A stretch of DNA of 64,000 nt, taken from NCBI GenBank assembly GCA_004296955.1, contig SCVB01000072.1:20888-84887 (forward strand), in the 5' to 3' direction. Positions 33,595 to 42,115 of the stretch are shown piece by piece. This DNA is from Brevundimonas sp. (GTDB lineage Bacteria; Pseudomonadota; Alphaproteobacteria; Caulobacterales; Caulobacteraceae). The position numbers and the translations under genes are program-made. Below the pieces are notes generated by a model. It ran no database searches. It worked only from the letters and a program-made list of their open reading frames with translations, and was not told the DNA's origin. How positions within the stretch are numbered: position 1 is the first letter of the stretch; every line of letters starts with the position of its first letter.

Positions 33595-34115
33595 GGGCGG
33601 TTCGCTCCATGGCGCCAGCGCCCGACGACGGACAAAGCCGTCTGCAGCGCCGGATCAAACCGCCGCGGCAGACCGAGGATGTCGGCCATGGTCAACTCCG
33701 AAGCTTCCAGCGCATTGTGCAGGGCCAGGATGGCCGCCGTGTCGCCGTCGACGTCGATCCGGCGCTGGAAGAAGGCGCCGTCGGCGTCGACCCGCCCGTC
33801 GAACAGGGCCAGCAACGTCAGCAGCGGACCGCTGATGCGCGCTGACGCCCCGGCCGCATCGGAATCGGGACGCACCACCCGGATGGACCCGGCCGCGCCG
33901 TCCGGCCGCATGTCGAAGGCGACGGGCAGGTCGTCGGGCATGATGCGGATGGCGGCCTTGCGGACCGCACCCAGACGGTCGAAGGCGTCCGGCTGGCGCC
34001 GGGCGACGCTTCGCAGCGACGCCGTCAGCAGGATCTCGACCGGCCGCCGCGTCCGATACAGGAGTTCTGTCCACCGACGGCTCGACGGCGGCCGGCGCAG
34101 GGGGGCTATCCGCAT
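33591..34115 (-). CDS. ubiT: SCP2-domain protein UbiT
   Basis: 174 residues. The SCP2 lipid-binding domain is seen from about residue 40: LPVAFDMRPDGAAGSIRVVR, ARISGPLLTLLALFDGRVDA, DGAFFQRRIDVDGDTAAILA and LHNALEASELT, as in UbiT/YhbT. It replaces UbiJ as accessory factor for ubiquinone synthesis under anaerobic conditions. It overlaps nrdJ by ten bases and ubiU by four. Confidence 0.9.
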   Translation of the reverse strand: MRIAPLRRPPSSRRWTELLYRTRRPVEILLTASLRSVARRQPDAFDRLGAVRKAAIRIMPDDLPVAFDMRPDGAAGSIRVVRPDSDAAGASARISGPLLTLLALFDGRVDADGAFFQRRIDVDGDTAAILALHNALEASELTMADILGLPRRFDPALQTALSVVGRWRHGANRP

Positions 34116-36355
34116 CGGGAATAGCCGCAGTCCAGGCAGCTGTCGCAGCCTTCCTTGCGGACCAGGCCCGGCGTGCCGCAGCGCGGGCAGGCTGAAGGGG
34201 CCGAGCCGGCTGCGGCGACCGCCGCCGGTTCCCGGGGAGAGGCGGCCTCGGCGGCGGCGCCGGTGGACAGGGCCAGATGGCGTTCGATCACGGCGCCGAT
34301 GGCGGCCGGAAGCGAGGGCGTATATCGCCCCTCCATCCAGGCCCCGCCGCCGGGGTCGAACACCGCCTTCAGCTCCTCGGCGACGAAGGAGACGTCGCCG
34401 CCGCGCCGGAACACCGCCGAGATCATCCGGGTCAGGGCCACCGTCCAGGCGTAGTGAGCCATGTTCTTGGAGTTGACGAAGATCTCGAAGGGCCGGCGCT
34501 CTCCGCCTGGTTCGTCGCCGGCGTCGTTGATGGTGACATAGACGGCATGGGCGTCCAGCGGCCAGCGCACCTTGTAGGTCGCGCCCTCGAGCCGTCCCGG
34601 GCGCGGCGTCAGGACGGGTTCGTCGACGGCGGCCCCGATCGCGGGCTGCGGTTCGACGCTGAGCACCGAGCCTGTGATGGCGTTGGGCCGATAGGTGGTC
34701 AGCCCCTTGCAGCCGAGGCGATAGCCCTGCCGGTAGACGTCGGAGAAGGCCTCGAAGGCGATGTCTTCCGGGCAGTTGATGGTCTTGGAGATCGAACTGT
34801 CGATCTGGGCCTGGGCCGCCGCCTGCATCCGCAGGTGATGCTCCGGGGTCAGGGTCTGGGCGCTGACGAAGGCGTCGCCCGGCGCGCTTTCAAGCGGCGC
34901 ATCCGCGCCTTTGAGCCGCTTCCAGAGCGCGAGGGCGTAGTCCTCGACCGCCTCCTCGCGCTTCGACCCGTCGGGTTGCAGCACCTTGCGGGTGTAGGCG
35001 AAGGCGAAGACCGGCTCGATTCCGGAAGAGACATTGCCGGCCAGCAGGGAGGTGGTGCCGGTCGGCGCGATCGACGTCAGGCAGCCGTTGCGCAGGCCGT
35101 GGTTCGCGATCAATTCGCGGGTTTCGAGGTCGAGGCTGACCAGGTTGGGTCGCTCGAGCATGGCCGGATCGTAGAGGGGGAAGGCCCCCTTTTCGGCGGC
35201 CAGCTCCGCCGAGGCGCGGTAGGCCTCTCGCCGGATCACGCCCAGCCATTGTTCGGTCAGCGCCACGGCCCGATCCTCGCCGTAACGGGCTCCGCAGAAG
35301 ATCAGGGCGTCAGCCAGTCCGGTCACGCCCAGGCCGAGGCGTCGTTTGGCCCGGGCTTCCGCTTCCTGGGCGGGCAGGGGGAAACGGGAGATGTCGATGA
35401 CATTGTCCAGCATCCGCACGGCGGTTCGGGTGAGGGCCGCCAGTTCGACCTCGTCCATGGCCGCCCCCCCCTCGAACGGCGCCGAGACGAGGCGGGCCAG
35501 ATTGATCGACCCAAGCAAGCAGGCCCCATAGGGCGGCAGCATCTGTTCGCCGCAGGGGTTGGAGGCCGAGATCACCTCGCAATGGGCCAGGTTGTTCGCC
35601 GCGTTGACGCGGTCGATGAAAATCACCCCCGGCTCGGCGGCGTCATAGGTCGCCTGCATCAGACGGGTCCACAGGTCCGCGGCCCGGACGGTGCGCCGCA
35701 CTTCCCCGTCGAAGACCAGCGGCCAGTCCGCGTCGGCGTCGAGCGCGGTCATGAAGGCGTCGGGGACCAGGACCGAAAGGTTGAAATTGCGGAACCGGAC
35801 CGCGTTCCGTTTGGCGTCGATGAAGGCCTCGATGTCCGGATGGTCGATCCGCAGACAGCCCATCATGGCCCCGCGCCTCTGGCCGGCCGACATGATGGTG
35901 CGGCACATCGAATCCCATACGTCCATGAAGCTGAGCGGGCCCGAGGCTTCAGCCCCAACCCCCCGCACGGGCGCGCCCGAGGGCCGCACCGTGGAGAAGT
36001 CCATGCCCACGCCGCCCCCCTGCTGCATGGTGACCGCAGCTTCCCGCAGATGTTGGAAGATGCCGTCGAGATCGTCGGGCACCGTGCCCATGACGAAGCA
36101 GTTGAAAAGGGTCACGGCGCGGCCTGTGCCGGCGCCGGCGAGAATCCGTCCGGCCGGCAGGAAGCGGTAGCCTTCGAGCGCTTCCCGGAACCGGGCGCGC
36201 CAGCGGCCGCGCGACTTCACCGGTTCGGCCTCGGCGAGCGCGGCGGCGACCCGGTCCCAGGTGGCCTCGACGGTCGCGTCTCCGGCCCCGTCGTGAGGCC
36301 GGAAGCGATATTTGCTGCTCCAGATTTCGCCGGCCAACGGACTGTCGAACGCCAT
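34106..36355 (-). CDS. nrdJ: Class II (adenosylcobalamin-dependent) ribonucleotide reductase
   Basis: 749 residues. LPAGRILAGAGTGRAVTLFN, CFVMGTVPDDLDGIFQHL, MQQGGGVGMDFSTVRPSGAP, SASNPCGEQMLPPYGACLLG (active-site loop, here ISASNPCGEQ) and GCLTSIAPTGTTSLLAGNVS are RNR class II features. The C-terminus has CPRCGTPGLVRKEGCDSCLD and a final CGYSRCG, the redox/zinc-type tail. It makes deoxynucleotides without O2, using B12. First gene of the operon that continues with ubiTUV; a palindromic FNR-type box is 110 bases upstream, shared with ric. Confidence 0.96.
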   Translation of the reverse strand: MAFDSPLAGEIWSSKYRFRPHDGAGDATVEATWDRVAAALAEAEPVKSRGRWRARFREALEGYRFLPAGRILAGAGTGRAVTLFNCFVMGTVPDDLDGIFQHLREAAVTMQQGGGVGMDFSTVRPSGAPVRGVGAEASGPLSFMDVWDSMCRTIMSAGQRRGAMMGCLRIDHPDIEAFIDAKRNAVRFRNFNLSVLVPDAFMTALDADADWPLVFDGEVRRTVRAADLWTRLMQATYDAAEPGVIFIDRVNAANNLAHCEVISASNPCGEQMLPPYGACLLGSINLARLVSAPFEGGAAMDEVELAALTRTAVRMLDNVIDISRFPLPAQEAEARAKRRLGLGVTGLADALIFCGARYGEDRAVALTEQWLGVIRREAYRASAELAAEKGAFPLYDPAMLERPNLVSLDLETRELIANHGLRNGCLTSIAPTGTTSLLAGNVSSGIEPVFAFAYTRKVLQPDGSKREEAVEDYALALWKRLKGADAPLESAPGDAFVSAQTLTPEHHLRMQAAAQAQIDSSISKTINCPEDIAFEAFSDVYRQGYRLGCKGLTTYRPNAITGSVLSVEPQPAIGAAVDEPVLTPRPGRLEGATYKVRWPLDAHAVYVTINDAGDEPGGERRPFEIFVNSKNMAHYAWTVALTRMISAVFRRGGDVSFVAEELKAVFDPGGGAWMEGRYTPSLPAAIGAVIERHLALSTGAAAEAASPREPAAVAAAGSAPSACPRCGTPGLVRKEGCDSCLDCGYSRCG

Positions 36356-36458
36356 GTCTGCACCCCTTCAAGAAACGGAGGCCAGACTCGGTGATTCCCT
36401 GCGGCGCGCGGAAGGGCGCGGGAGGTGTCGCAGACCCGGATCGCCATCAATGGCGGGC

Positions 36459-36472
36459 TTGACGGAGGTCAA
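36459..36472. promoter_or_regulatory. FNR/DNR-type palindrome between nrdJ and ric
   Basis: TTGACGGAGGTCAA, a fully symmetric TTGAC-N4-GTCAA site at about 110 bases from nrdJ and 90 bases from ric. The TTGAY-N4-RTCAA form is accepted by FixK/DNR-type regulators. It is the only such palindrome in the 200-bp divergent gap, so it probably serves both operons. Confidence 0.75.
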
Positions 36473-36555
36473 GCGACGGTCGGCGGCGGCGGCCTAGGAA
36501 GGCGCGTCGCCGCGCCGGAGGATCGGAGCGGGAAACGGAAAGGACACCCCGGAAC

Positions 36556-37200
36556 ATGGCCCTTCAACATCTGTCCGTCGGCGAGATCGCCGTCATCCTG
36601 CCGGGCGCCACCGCCGTCTTTCGTCGCCACAAGATCGACTTCTGCTGCCAGGGCGACGTCCTGCTCTCCAGCGAGGCGGAACGTCGCGGGCTGGACCTGT
36701 CTGCGATCGAGGCGGAGCTTCACGGTCTGGAGTCTCCGGGCGAGCCCGCGCCGGCCGAGACCGCCGAACTGATCGCCCACATCATCGAGCGCTATCACAA
36801 GGTGCACCGGCGCGAATTCCCCGCGGTCATCGAGATGGCCCGCCGCGTCGAGTCCGTACATCAGGCCAGGAGCGACTGTCCGCGCGGTCTCGGCGACCTG
36901 CTGTCCCGCATGTTCGAGGATCTGGAAGACCACCAGCACAAGGAGGAGGCGGTTCTGTTCCCGGCCATGATCAACGGCATGGGACCGGTCCTCCGCCACC
37001 CGATCGCCCGGATGATGCAGGACCATGTGGAACTGGGCGAATTGCTCGCCTTCATGGCCGACCTGACCGACGACTTCGTCCCCCCCGAGGGTGCCTGCGG
37101 CACTTGGCGGGCCCTTTATGCCGGCTGCAGCAAGCTGGATGCGGACCTGCGCGAGCACGTCCACCTGGAGAACAACATCCTGTTCCGGCGCTTCCTTTGA
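36556..37200 (+). CDS. ric: Iron-sulfur cluster repair di-iron protein (RIC/YtfE/ScdA)
   Basis: 214 residues. N-terminal ScdA_N domain with the twin cysteine KIDFCCQGD (C30, C31), then a hemerythrin-like four-helix domain with IIERYHKVHRREFP, DHQHKEEAVLFPAM, MMQDHVELGELLA and the final HVHLENNILFRRF. It repairs Fe-S clusters damaged by NO or peroxide and may release iron. It is divergent from nrdJ across an FNR-type box and convergent with moeA (6 bp between stops). In denitrifiers it is typically induced by NO. Confidence 0.95.
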   Translation: MALQHLSVGEIAVILPGATAVFRRHKIDFCCQGDVLLSSEAERRGLDLSAIEAELHGLESPGEPAPAETAELIAHIIERYHKVHRREFPAVIEMARRVESVHQARSDCPRGLGDLLSRMFEDLEDHQHKEEAVLFPAMINGMGPVLRHPIARMMQDHVELGELLAFMADLTDDFVPPEGACGTWRALYAGCSKLDADLREHVHLENNILFRRFL

Positions 37201-37206
37201 GCCGGA

Positions 37207-38394
37207 TCAGAAATCCAGAACGGCGGCGACTTCGCCCACGCTGAGACCGGGAGCGCCGGGGCGGCGGCGGATCAGGACGTCGGCGCTCGCCAGCGCCTTC
37301 TGGGTCGCGGAGTCCTGAACGTCCAGTCCCGCGACGCCGCCGTCGACCCGGCGCCCGCGCTCGAACGTCTCACGATCTCCGCAGGGCTTCAGCGGCGCGG
37401 CCAGGACGGCGTCTCGCCAGGTCAGCAGCGCGGCGGGATCCCTTCCCGCCAGGCCCGCGACCAGCGGTGCGAGGAACAAGCGGGCCGTCACCAGCGCCGA
37501 CGTCGGATTGCCGGGCAGGCCCAGGATCAAGGCGCCGCCGGCCCGCCCGAACCAGACCGGCTTGCCGGGCTTGATGGCCGCCTTGGAGAAGATGAGCTCC
37601 AGCCCGAAGGGTGCGAACATGGAGCGGGCGTAGTCCTTCTCGCCGACGGACGCCCCGCCCGTGACCACCACCAGATCGGCCTCGCCGAGCGCGCGGCGAG
37701 CGGCGGCTTCGAGAAGCTCGGGGGTATCGCTCAGGCGACGACGGGCGAGCACCTGGGCTCCGCATTGACGGGCGAGGGCGGCGACGCCGAACGAAACGCT
37801 CTCCGGAATGCCGCCGGCGGTTTCCAGCGCCTGTCCCGGTTCCGCCAGTTCATCGCCGGTGCCGAGAATGACGATGCGGGGCCGACGCACGACCGACAGC
37901 TCGGCGACATCGGCCGCGGCGGCGGCGACCATGGCGCGGAAGCCGAGGACGGTCCCGGCCGCAAGCAAGGTATCGCCGGCCCGGAAATCCGACCCGGCCG
38001 CGCGGATGTGGCGCCCCGGTCCCGGCGGCGCTTCGAACAGGGCCGCGTCGCCGTCGCGGCTGACGATCTCCTGGACCACGACCCTGTCGGCCCCGGGCGG
38101 GGTCGGTCCCCCGGTGAAGACCCGGACGCAGGCCCCGGCGGGCAGCACCGGCACGTCGGCCCGTCCTGCGAAGGCGACCGTGGCGACCGGGAGGCGCGCC
38201 GGCAAGGTCGCCAGATCGACGTCGCGCACGGCGTAGCCGTCCATGGCCGAAACCGCCGTGCGCGGTGCGTCGCCGCGCGCCTTCAGATCGGTCGCCAGGA
38301 CCCGCTCGCCGGCGGCATCCAGCGCCACCGTCTCGCAGGGGAGGGGGCGGGCCTCGTTCAGGATCAGGGCCAGGGCCGTATCGAAATCGATCAT
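37207..38394 (-). CDS. moeA: Molybdopterin molybdenumtransferase MoeA
   Basis: 395 residues. Typical MoeA order: VAMDGYAV-like [64 protein letters not shown] and [20 protein letters not shown]. It inserts Mo into adenylylated molybdopterin. Four-base overlap with moaC places it at the end of the moaD-moaE-moaB-moaC-moeA operon. Normal length. Confidence 0.95.
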   Translation of the reverse strand: MIDFDTALALILNEARPLPCETVALDAAGERVLATDLKARGDAPRTAVSAMDGYAVRDVDLATLPARLPVATVAFAGRADVPVLPAGACVRVFTGGPTPPGADRVVVQEIVSRDGDAALFEAPPGPGRHIRAAGSDFRAGDTLLAAGTVLGFRAMVAAAAADVAELSVVRRPRIVILGTGDELAEPGQALETAGGIPESVSFGVAALARQCGAQVLARRRLSDTPELLEAAARRALGEADLVVVTGGASVGEKDYARSMFAPFGLELIFSKAAIKPGKPVWFGRAGGALILGLPGNPTSALVTARLFLAPLVAGLAGRDPAALLTWRDAVLAAPLKPCGDRETFERGRRVDGGVAGLDVQDSATQKALASADVLIRRRPGAPGLSVGEVAAVLDF

Positions 38395-38882
38395 GTCGCG
38401 GATCCGTCGCCGGCGAACCAGTCGCCCGAGCGTCCGCCGGACTTGGACAACAGTCGGACCTGACTGATGACCATGCCGCGGTCGGCGGCCTTGAGCATGT
38501 CATAAAGGGTGAGGCAGGCCACCGAGACGGCGGTCAGCGCCTCCATCTCGACGCCGGTCGGCCCGGAGACCCGGGCCTCGGCGGTGACGATGAAGCCGGG
38601 CAGGCCGTCGTCGAGAGCGATGGTCACCGACACCTTGTCGAGACCCAGCGGATGGCAAAGCGGAATGAGATCGGCGGTGCGTTTGGCGCCCATGATCCCG
38701 GCCAGTTCGGCGGTCGTGATCACCGCCCCCTTGGGAGCCTGACCATCGCGCACCAGGCCGAGGGTCGCGGGCGCGCAGATCACCCGACCCTCGGCGACGG
38801 CCCGGCGCGCGGTCGCGGACTTGTCGCCGACGTCGACCATATGCACCCGGCCGGCCGCGTCCAGGTGGGTGAGGGCGCTCAC
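38391..38882 (-). CDS. moaC: Cyclic pyranopterin monophosphate synthase MoaC
   Basis: 163 residues from GTG 38882, which overlaps the moaB stop (GTGA); an upstream in-frame ATG lies inside moa[39 protein letters not shown] and [20 protein letters not shown] are MoaC signatures with the catalytic Lys and Asp regions. It works with MoaA to close the pyranopterin ring of the Moco precursor. Confidence 0.95.
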   Translation of the reverse strand: MSALTHLDAAGRVHMVDVGDKSATARRAVAEGRVICAPATLGLVRDGQAPKGAVITTAELAGIMGAKRTADLIPLCHPLGLDKVSVTIALDDGLPGFIVTAEARVSGPTGVEMEALTAVSVACLTLYDMLKAADRGMVISQVRLLSKSGGRSGDWFAGDGSAT

Positions 38883-39418
38883 GGGCAGATGCCCCGGAAA
38901 CGCGGGATCTGGCCAACCAGGGAACAGGGCCGGAAGCGGCTGTCCAGTTCCTCCGCCAGCACCAGATCCCACGCGTCGCGGCACGCCCCCGTCGAACCCG
39001 GCACGCAGAAGACGAAGGTGTCGTCGGCCTGACCGGCCAGGGCGCGGGATTGCAGGGTCGCCACGCCGACGGTGCCGAGGCTGGCCAGATGGAAGACCAC
39101 CGAGAAGCCCTCCAGCTCGCGCCGGAAGAGCGGCTTCACGGCTTCCGGGGTTACGTCGCGAGGCGAAAAGCCCGTCCCGCCCGTGGTCAGCACCACGTCC
39201 ACGTCCGGATCCTCGATCCAGACCTTGAGCTGGGCGCGGATGGCGTCGACCTCGTCGTGGACAATGGCCTTCCCCTTCAGCACATGGCCTGCCGTGGTCA
39301 GCCGCTCGACCAGCGTTCCCCCCGATGTGTCGGTGGTTTCGTCGCGGGTGTCCGAGATTGTCAGCACTGCGATGTTCAGCGGGTGAAAAGGCAGCGTCTC
39401 GTCAATTCGTCCGGCCAT
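38879..39418 (-). CDS. moaB: Molybdenum cofactor biosynthesis protein MoaB
   Basis: 179 residues. [60 protein letters not shown] and [20 protein letters not shown] define the MoaB/Mog family that adenylylates molybdopterin before Mo insertion. As no separate mog gene is visible, MoaB may do this step here. One-base overlap with moaE and four-base overlap with moaC. Confidence 0.94.
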   Translation of the reverse strand: MAGRIDETLPFHPLNIAVLTISDTRDETTDTSGGTLVERLTTAGHVLKGKAIVHDEVDAIRAQLKVWIEDPDVDVVLTTGGTGFSPRDVTPEAVKPLFRRELEGFSVVFHLASLGTVGVATLQSRALAGQADDTFVFCVPGSTGACRDAWDLVLAEELDSRFRPCSLVGQIPRFRGICP

Positions 39419-39888
39419 CAGGGCGTCTCATCCTTCCAGCGCGCCAGGGCGGCGCGGTCCTCTTCCACGGGCTCGATCCAGCGGGCGCCGGACGGGCCCG
39501 CCTCGCGCTTCCAGAATGCGGCCTCGGTCTTCAGCCTGTCCATAATATAGTCCGCCGCCTCGAAGGCCGCGCGCCGGTGCGCCGCCGCGGCGGCGACGAA
39601 GACGATGGTCTCGCCGGGGATGATGTCGCCGCCGCGATGGACGACGACCAGATCCGTAACCGCGAAGCGTTCTGCGGCGGCTTCGGCGATATCCTGCATA
39701 GAGCGCTCGGTCATGCCCGGATACCAGTCGAGGGTGAGGGCCTGCACGATCGAGCCGTCCTTGCCCAGGCCTCTCGCAAGCCCGGTGAAGGTCACTACGG
39801 CGCCTTCGGCCGCGCGACCGGCGAGAAAGGCCTCGAGTTCTGCGGGCGCTGACAGAGGCGTTCGGATCAGCCTGACGTCGAGGGCCAT
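39418..39888 (-). CDS. moaE: Molybdopterin synthase catalytic subunit MoaE
   Basis: 156 residues from ATG 39888. VVTFTGLARGLGKDGSIVQA, LDWYPGMTERSMQDIAEAA, VVHRGGDIIPGETIVFVAAA, HRRAAFEAADYIMDRLKTEA and FWKREAG (with the catalytic lysine) match MoaE. Together with thiocarboxylated MoaD it adds the dithiolene sulfurs. One base after the moaD stop; the longer upstream frame belongs to the moaD region and is a shadow. Confidence 0.95.
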   Translation of the reverse strand: MALDVRLIRTPLSAPAELEAFLAGRAAEGAVVTFTGLARGLGKDGSIVQALTLDWYPGMTERSMQDIAEAAAERFAVTDLVVVHRGGDIIPGETIVFVAAAAAHRRAAFEAADYIMDRLKTEAAFWKREAGPSGARWIEPVEEDRAALARWKDETP

Positions 39889-39889
39889 T

Positions 39890-40138
39890 TCAGCCTCCTG
39901 AAAACAGGGAAAAGAAGGCGATCTCCTGGTCCGGCCGGGCCAGGGCGTCCTCACCGACCACGACCAGGTCGACCGAGGCGCGGACGTCCGGCCGCAGCAG
40001 GGCGTCCGCCGCAACCTCGTCGCGCGCGGCCAGCCGACGACGGATCTCCCGGACGGCCAGCCCCCCGACCGGCAGTTCCAGGCGCCCGTCGGGGCCGAGG
40101 CGCTCACCGACCCGGCCGAAGTACAGGATGCGGGTCAT
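39890..40138 (-). CDS. moaD: Molybdopterin synthase sulfur carrier subunit MoaD
   Basis: 82 residues from ATG 40138, with GGAG upstream at good spacing (an earlier ATG at 40150 is possible). ILYFGRVGERLG start and the C-terminal FFSLFSGG: the final Gly-Gly is the site of adenylylation and thiocarboxylation. It carries sulfur to MoaE. The activating MoeB-type enzyme is not in the window. Confidence 0.93.
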   Translation of the reverse strand: MTRILYFGRVGERLGPDGRLELPVGGLAVREIRRRLAARDEVAADALLRPDVRASVDLVVVGEDALARPDQEIAFFSLFSGG

Positions 40139-40151
40139 GATCGTCTCCATA

Positions 40152-41930
40152 TCAGGCCGCCTGCGCTTCAATCGGGCCGACCAGAGCCTGGCGCAATTCC
40201 TCGATGAAGCGCGGCAGCAGATCGTGTCGCACCGAGGGGGCTGACCAATAGGGATTCATGAAGACGCAGCGGATCACCAGCATTTCGGCATCACCTTCCG
40301 GTCGGTCATTGTAGCCGCCATGGCCGCCGAGCAAGCTGGCGATGAGCGCGGCGTTGTCGACGCCCAGAGTCGTCCTTGAAACGGCGAAATGGGGCGATCC
40401 CTGGAAATGATCAAAGACGTCCTGGGTGCGGGCGTTGGACTGGCTCAGCCCCTCGTTCGGTCGAGACAGGGAGAAGCAGGCGATATTGCTGTCGGCAGGC
40501 AGGAACCGGGCTTCCGGGACAGCCTCTCGCACCGCGGCTTCGAACGCCTGTCGCGCCTCAACCGTGGCGGCCATCAGGGACCCGAGGCCGTCGGCGCCGA
40601 AGCCCAGGGTTTCGGCCGTCAGCCAGGTCGCCGCCGCCCCCGCCGCCGACCGGGAGCCTTCCAGGGTCGACGACCATTTTCCGTCGCCCAGCTCCGGCCG
40701 GTCCAGATAGGGCGCGTCAAAGGCCGAGACGGCGTAATGTTCAGCGTCCGGCGTGAGGAACGCCCCGCAGGCATAGGGCACATAGCCAAGCTTGTGGGGA
40801 TCTATGGTGATCGAGTCCGATCGCGCCATGGCCCGCAGCGCGGCGGCGGTCTCCGGGGCCAGAGCCGCCTCGGACGGACCGTCCAGCATCGCCCGGAGGA
40901 AGCCGCCATAGGCCGCGTCGACATGACGCCAGATGCGCCAGCCCCGCTCCGCCCGCCACTGGTCCAGCCGGTCATACAGCCGGTCGAGAGGATCGACGGC
41001 TCCGGTCTCGGTGGCGCCGGCCACGGCGACGGCCATCAGGATCGGTCGTCCGTCGGCCCAGGCGCGTTCCGTCTGGCGCTCGAAATCGGCGAGATCCAGA
41101 TGTCCGCTCCGGTCCAGGGCGATGCTCCAGATCGCCTCGCCGCCCAAACCAAAGACATCGGCCGACTTGCTCCAGGAATAGTGCCGGTTTCCAGGCGCCA
41201 GCATCACCGGCCCCCGGTAATCCCGCCCCGAGGCCCGACTGATCCGACGCCAGACATCGCCCGGATTGGACGCCGCCGCGCTACAGGACTGCAGAACATC
41301 GTCCGACACGGCGCAGGCGGTCTGCAGTTCGCGGAACCGGTCCCAGCCCATATGGGCGGCCGCGAAGGGATCCAGGGGCGCGCCGGTCGTTTCGGCGACA
41401 TGCAGCGCCAGGGCCAGCCAATGGTCCAGTCTGTAGCGCGCGCGCCAGACCGCCTCGAAATTGGCCACCGTCCCACCGGAGGTGAAATGGCCCTGGGCCT
41501 GCGCGGGGTCATAGCCCAGCATTTCGGCCAGGGCGGCGATGGCCTCGGTCTCGATGACGCTGCCGACCCGGCTGGCGTCGCGCGAACTGTTGTTGGGGTT
41601 GTGCAGCATGGCCGCGAACCAGCCCAGCAGGCCGGGCAAGGACAGATCGGCCTTCATATGGGCGATGTAGCGGGGGGAGAAGGTCGGCGTTTCCGCCGTC
41701 AGGGCGTCGCAGAGCGTCAACAACCGGCGGCCGAGCAGATCGCCCTCGCGTGCGGGGGAACCGGCGACGGGCGGCGCGTAGTTGGAAGCGCTGTCCTCGA
41801 ACCGGCCGGAGCGCCATCGGAACCAGTGGTCGAGGGTGGCGTCGATTTCGCCGCGCAGACGGCGTTCGTTTTCGGATCGCGCGCCGGGGAAATAGGCGCG
41901 GACGAGCTCGCGCGACGGGTCTGCGGTCAT
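40152..41930 (-). CDS. PLP-dependent (group II) decarboxylase
   Basis: 592 residues from ATG 41930; the longer upstream frame has no support. SPRYIAHMKADLSLPGLLGW, GHFTSGGTVANFEAVWRARY, WRHVDAAYGGFLRAMLD (Asp for the PLP ring) and SITIDPHKLGYVPYACGAF (PLP lysine) define the glutamate/tyrosine/aromatic amino acid decarboxylase superfamily. Substrate cannot be told. It is 13 bases upstream of moaD, which makes it the first gene of the Moco operon, an unexpected partner. An FNR-like half-conserved box lies about 79 bases upstream. Confidence 0.88.
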   Translation of the reverse strand: MTADPSRELVRAYFPGARSENERRLRGEIDATLDHWFRWRSGRFEDSASNYAPPVAGSPAREGDLLGRRLLTLCDALTAETPTFSPRYIAHMKADLSLPGLLGWFAAMLHNPNNSSRDASRVGSVIETEAIAALAEMLGYDPAQAQGHFTSGGTVANFEAVWRARYRLDHWLALALHVAETTGAPLDPFAAAHMGWDRFRELQTACAVSDDVLQSCSAAASNPGDVWRRISRASGRDYRGPVMLAPGNRHYSWSKSADVFGLGGEAIWSIALDRSGHLDLADFERQTERAWADGRPILMAVAVAGATETGAVDPLDRLYDRLDQWRAERGWRIWRHVDAAYGGFLRAMLDGPSEAALAPETAAALRAMARSDSITIDPHKLGYVPYACGAFLTPDAEHYAVSAFDAPYLDRPELGDGKWSSTLEGSRSAAGAAATWLTAETLGFGADGLGSLMAATVEARQAFEAAVREAVPEARFLPADSNIACFSLSRPNEGLSQSNARTQDVFDHFQGSPHFAVSRTTLGVDNAALIASLLGGHGGYNDRPEGDAEMLVIRCVFMNPYWSAPSVRHDLLPRFIEELRQALVGPIEAQAA

Positions 41931-42002
41931 CGGGACGTCGGTTGCCTCTCTGCCCGAAACGGGCCGATCTGCTGGACTTACAGCCTGCGCCGCGAAATCG
42001 AA

Positions 42003-42016
42003 TTGGCATCGATCAA
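42003..42016 (-). promoter_or_regulatory. Degenerate FNR-like box before the decarboxylase-moa operon
   Basis: TTGGCATCGATCAA: one half (ATCAA) is perfect, the other (TTGGC) has lost two bases. It is embedded in AATTG-N8-CAATT. Its centre is about 79 bases before the decarboxylase start, a position like that of the nar box. Weak evidence on its own. Confidence 0.4.
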
Positions 42017-42115
42017 TTGCCGGGCCGACTCCCGTCAATGGGCGGCGACGCGGACCCTCGGCGGTCCGGATCAGAGAGGGGGCGCCTGCGACGGGCGCCG
42101 CTCCGCCCCGGAGGC

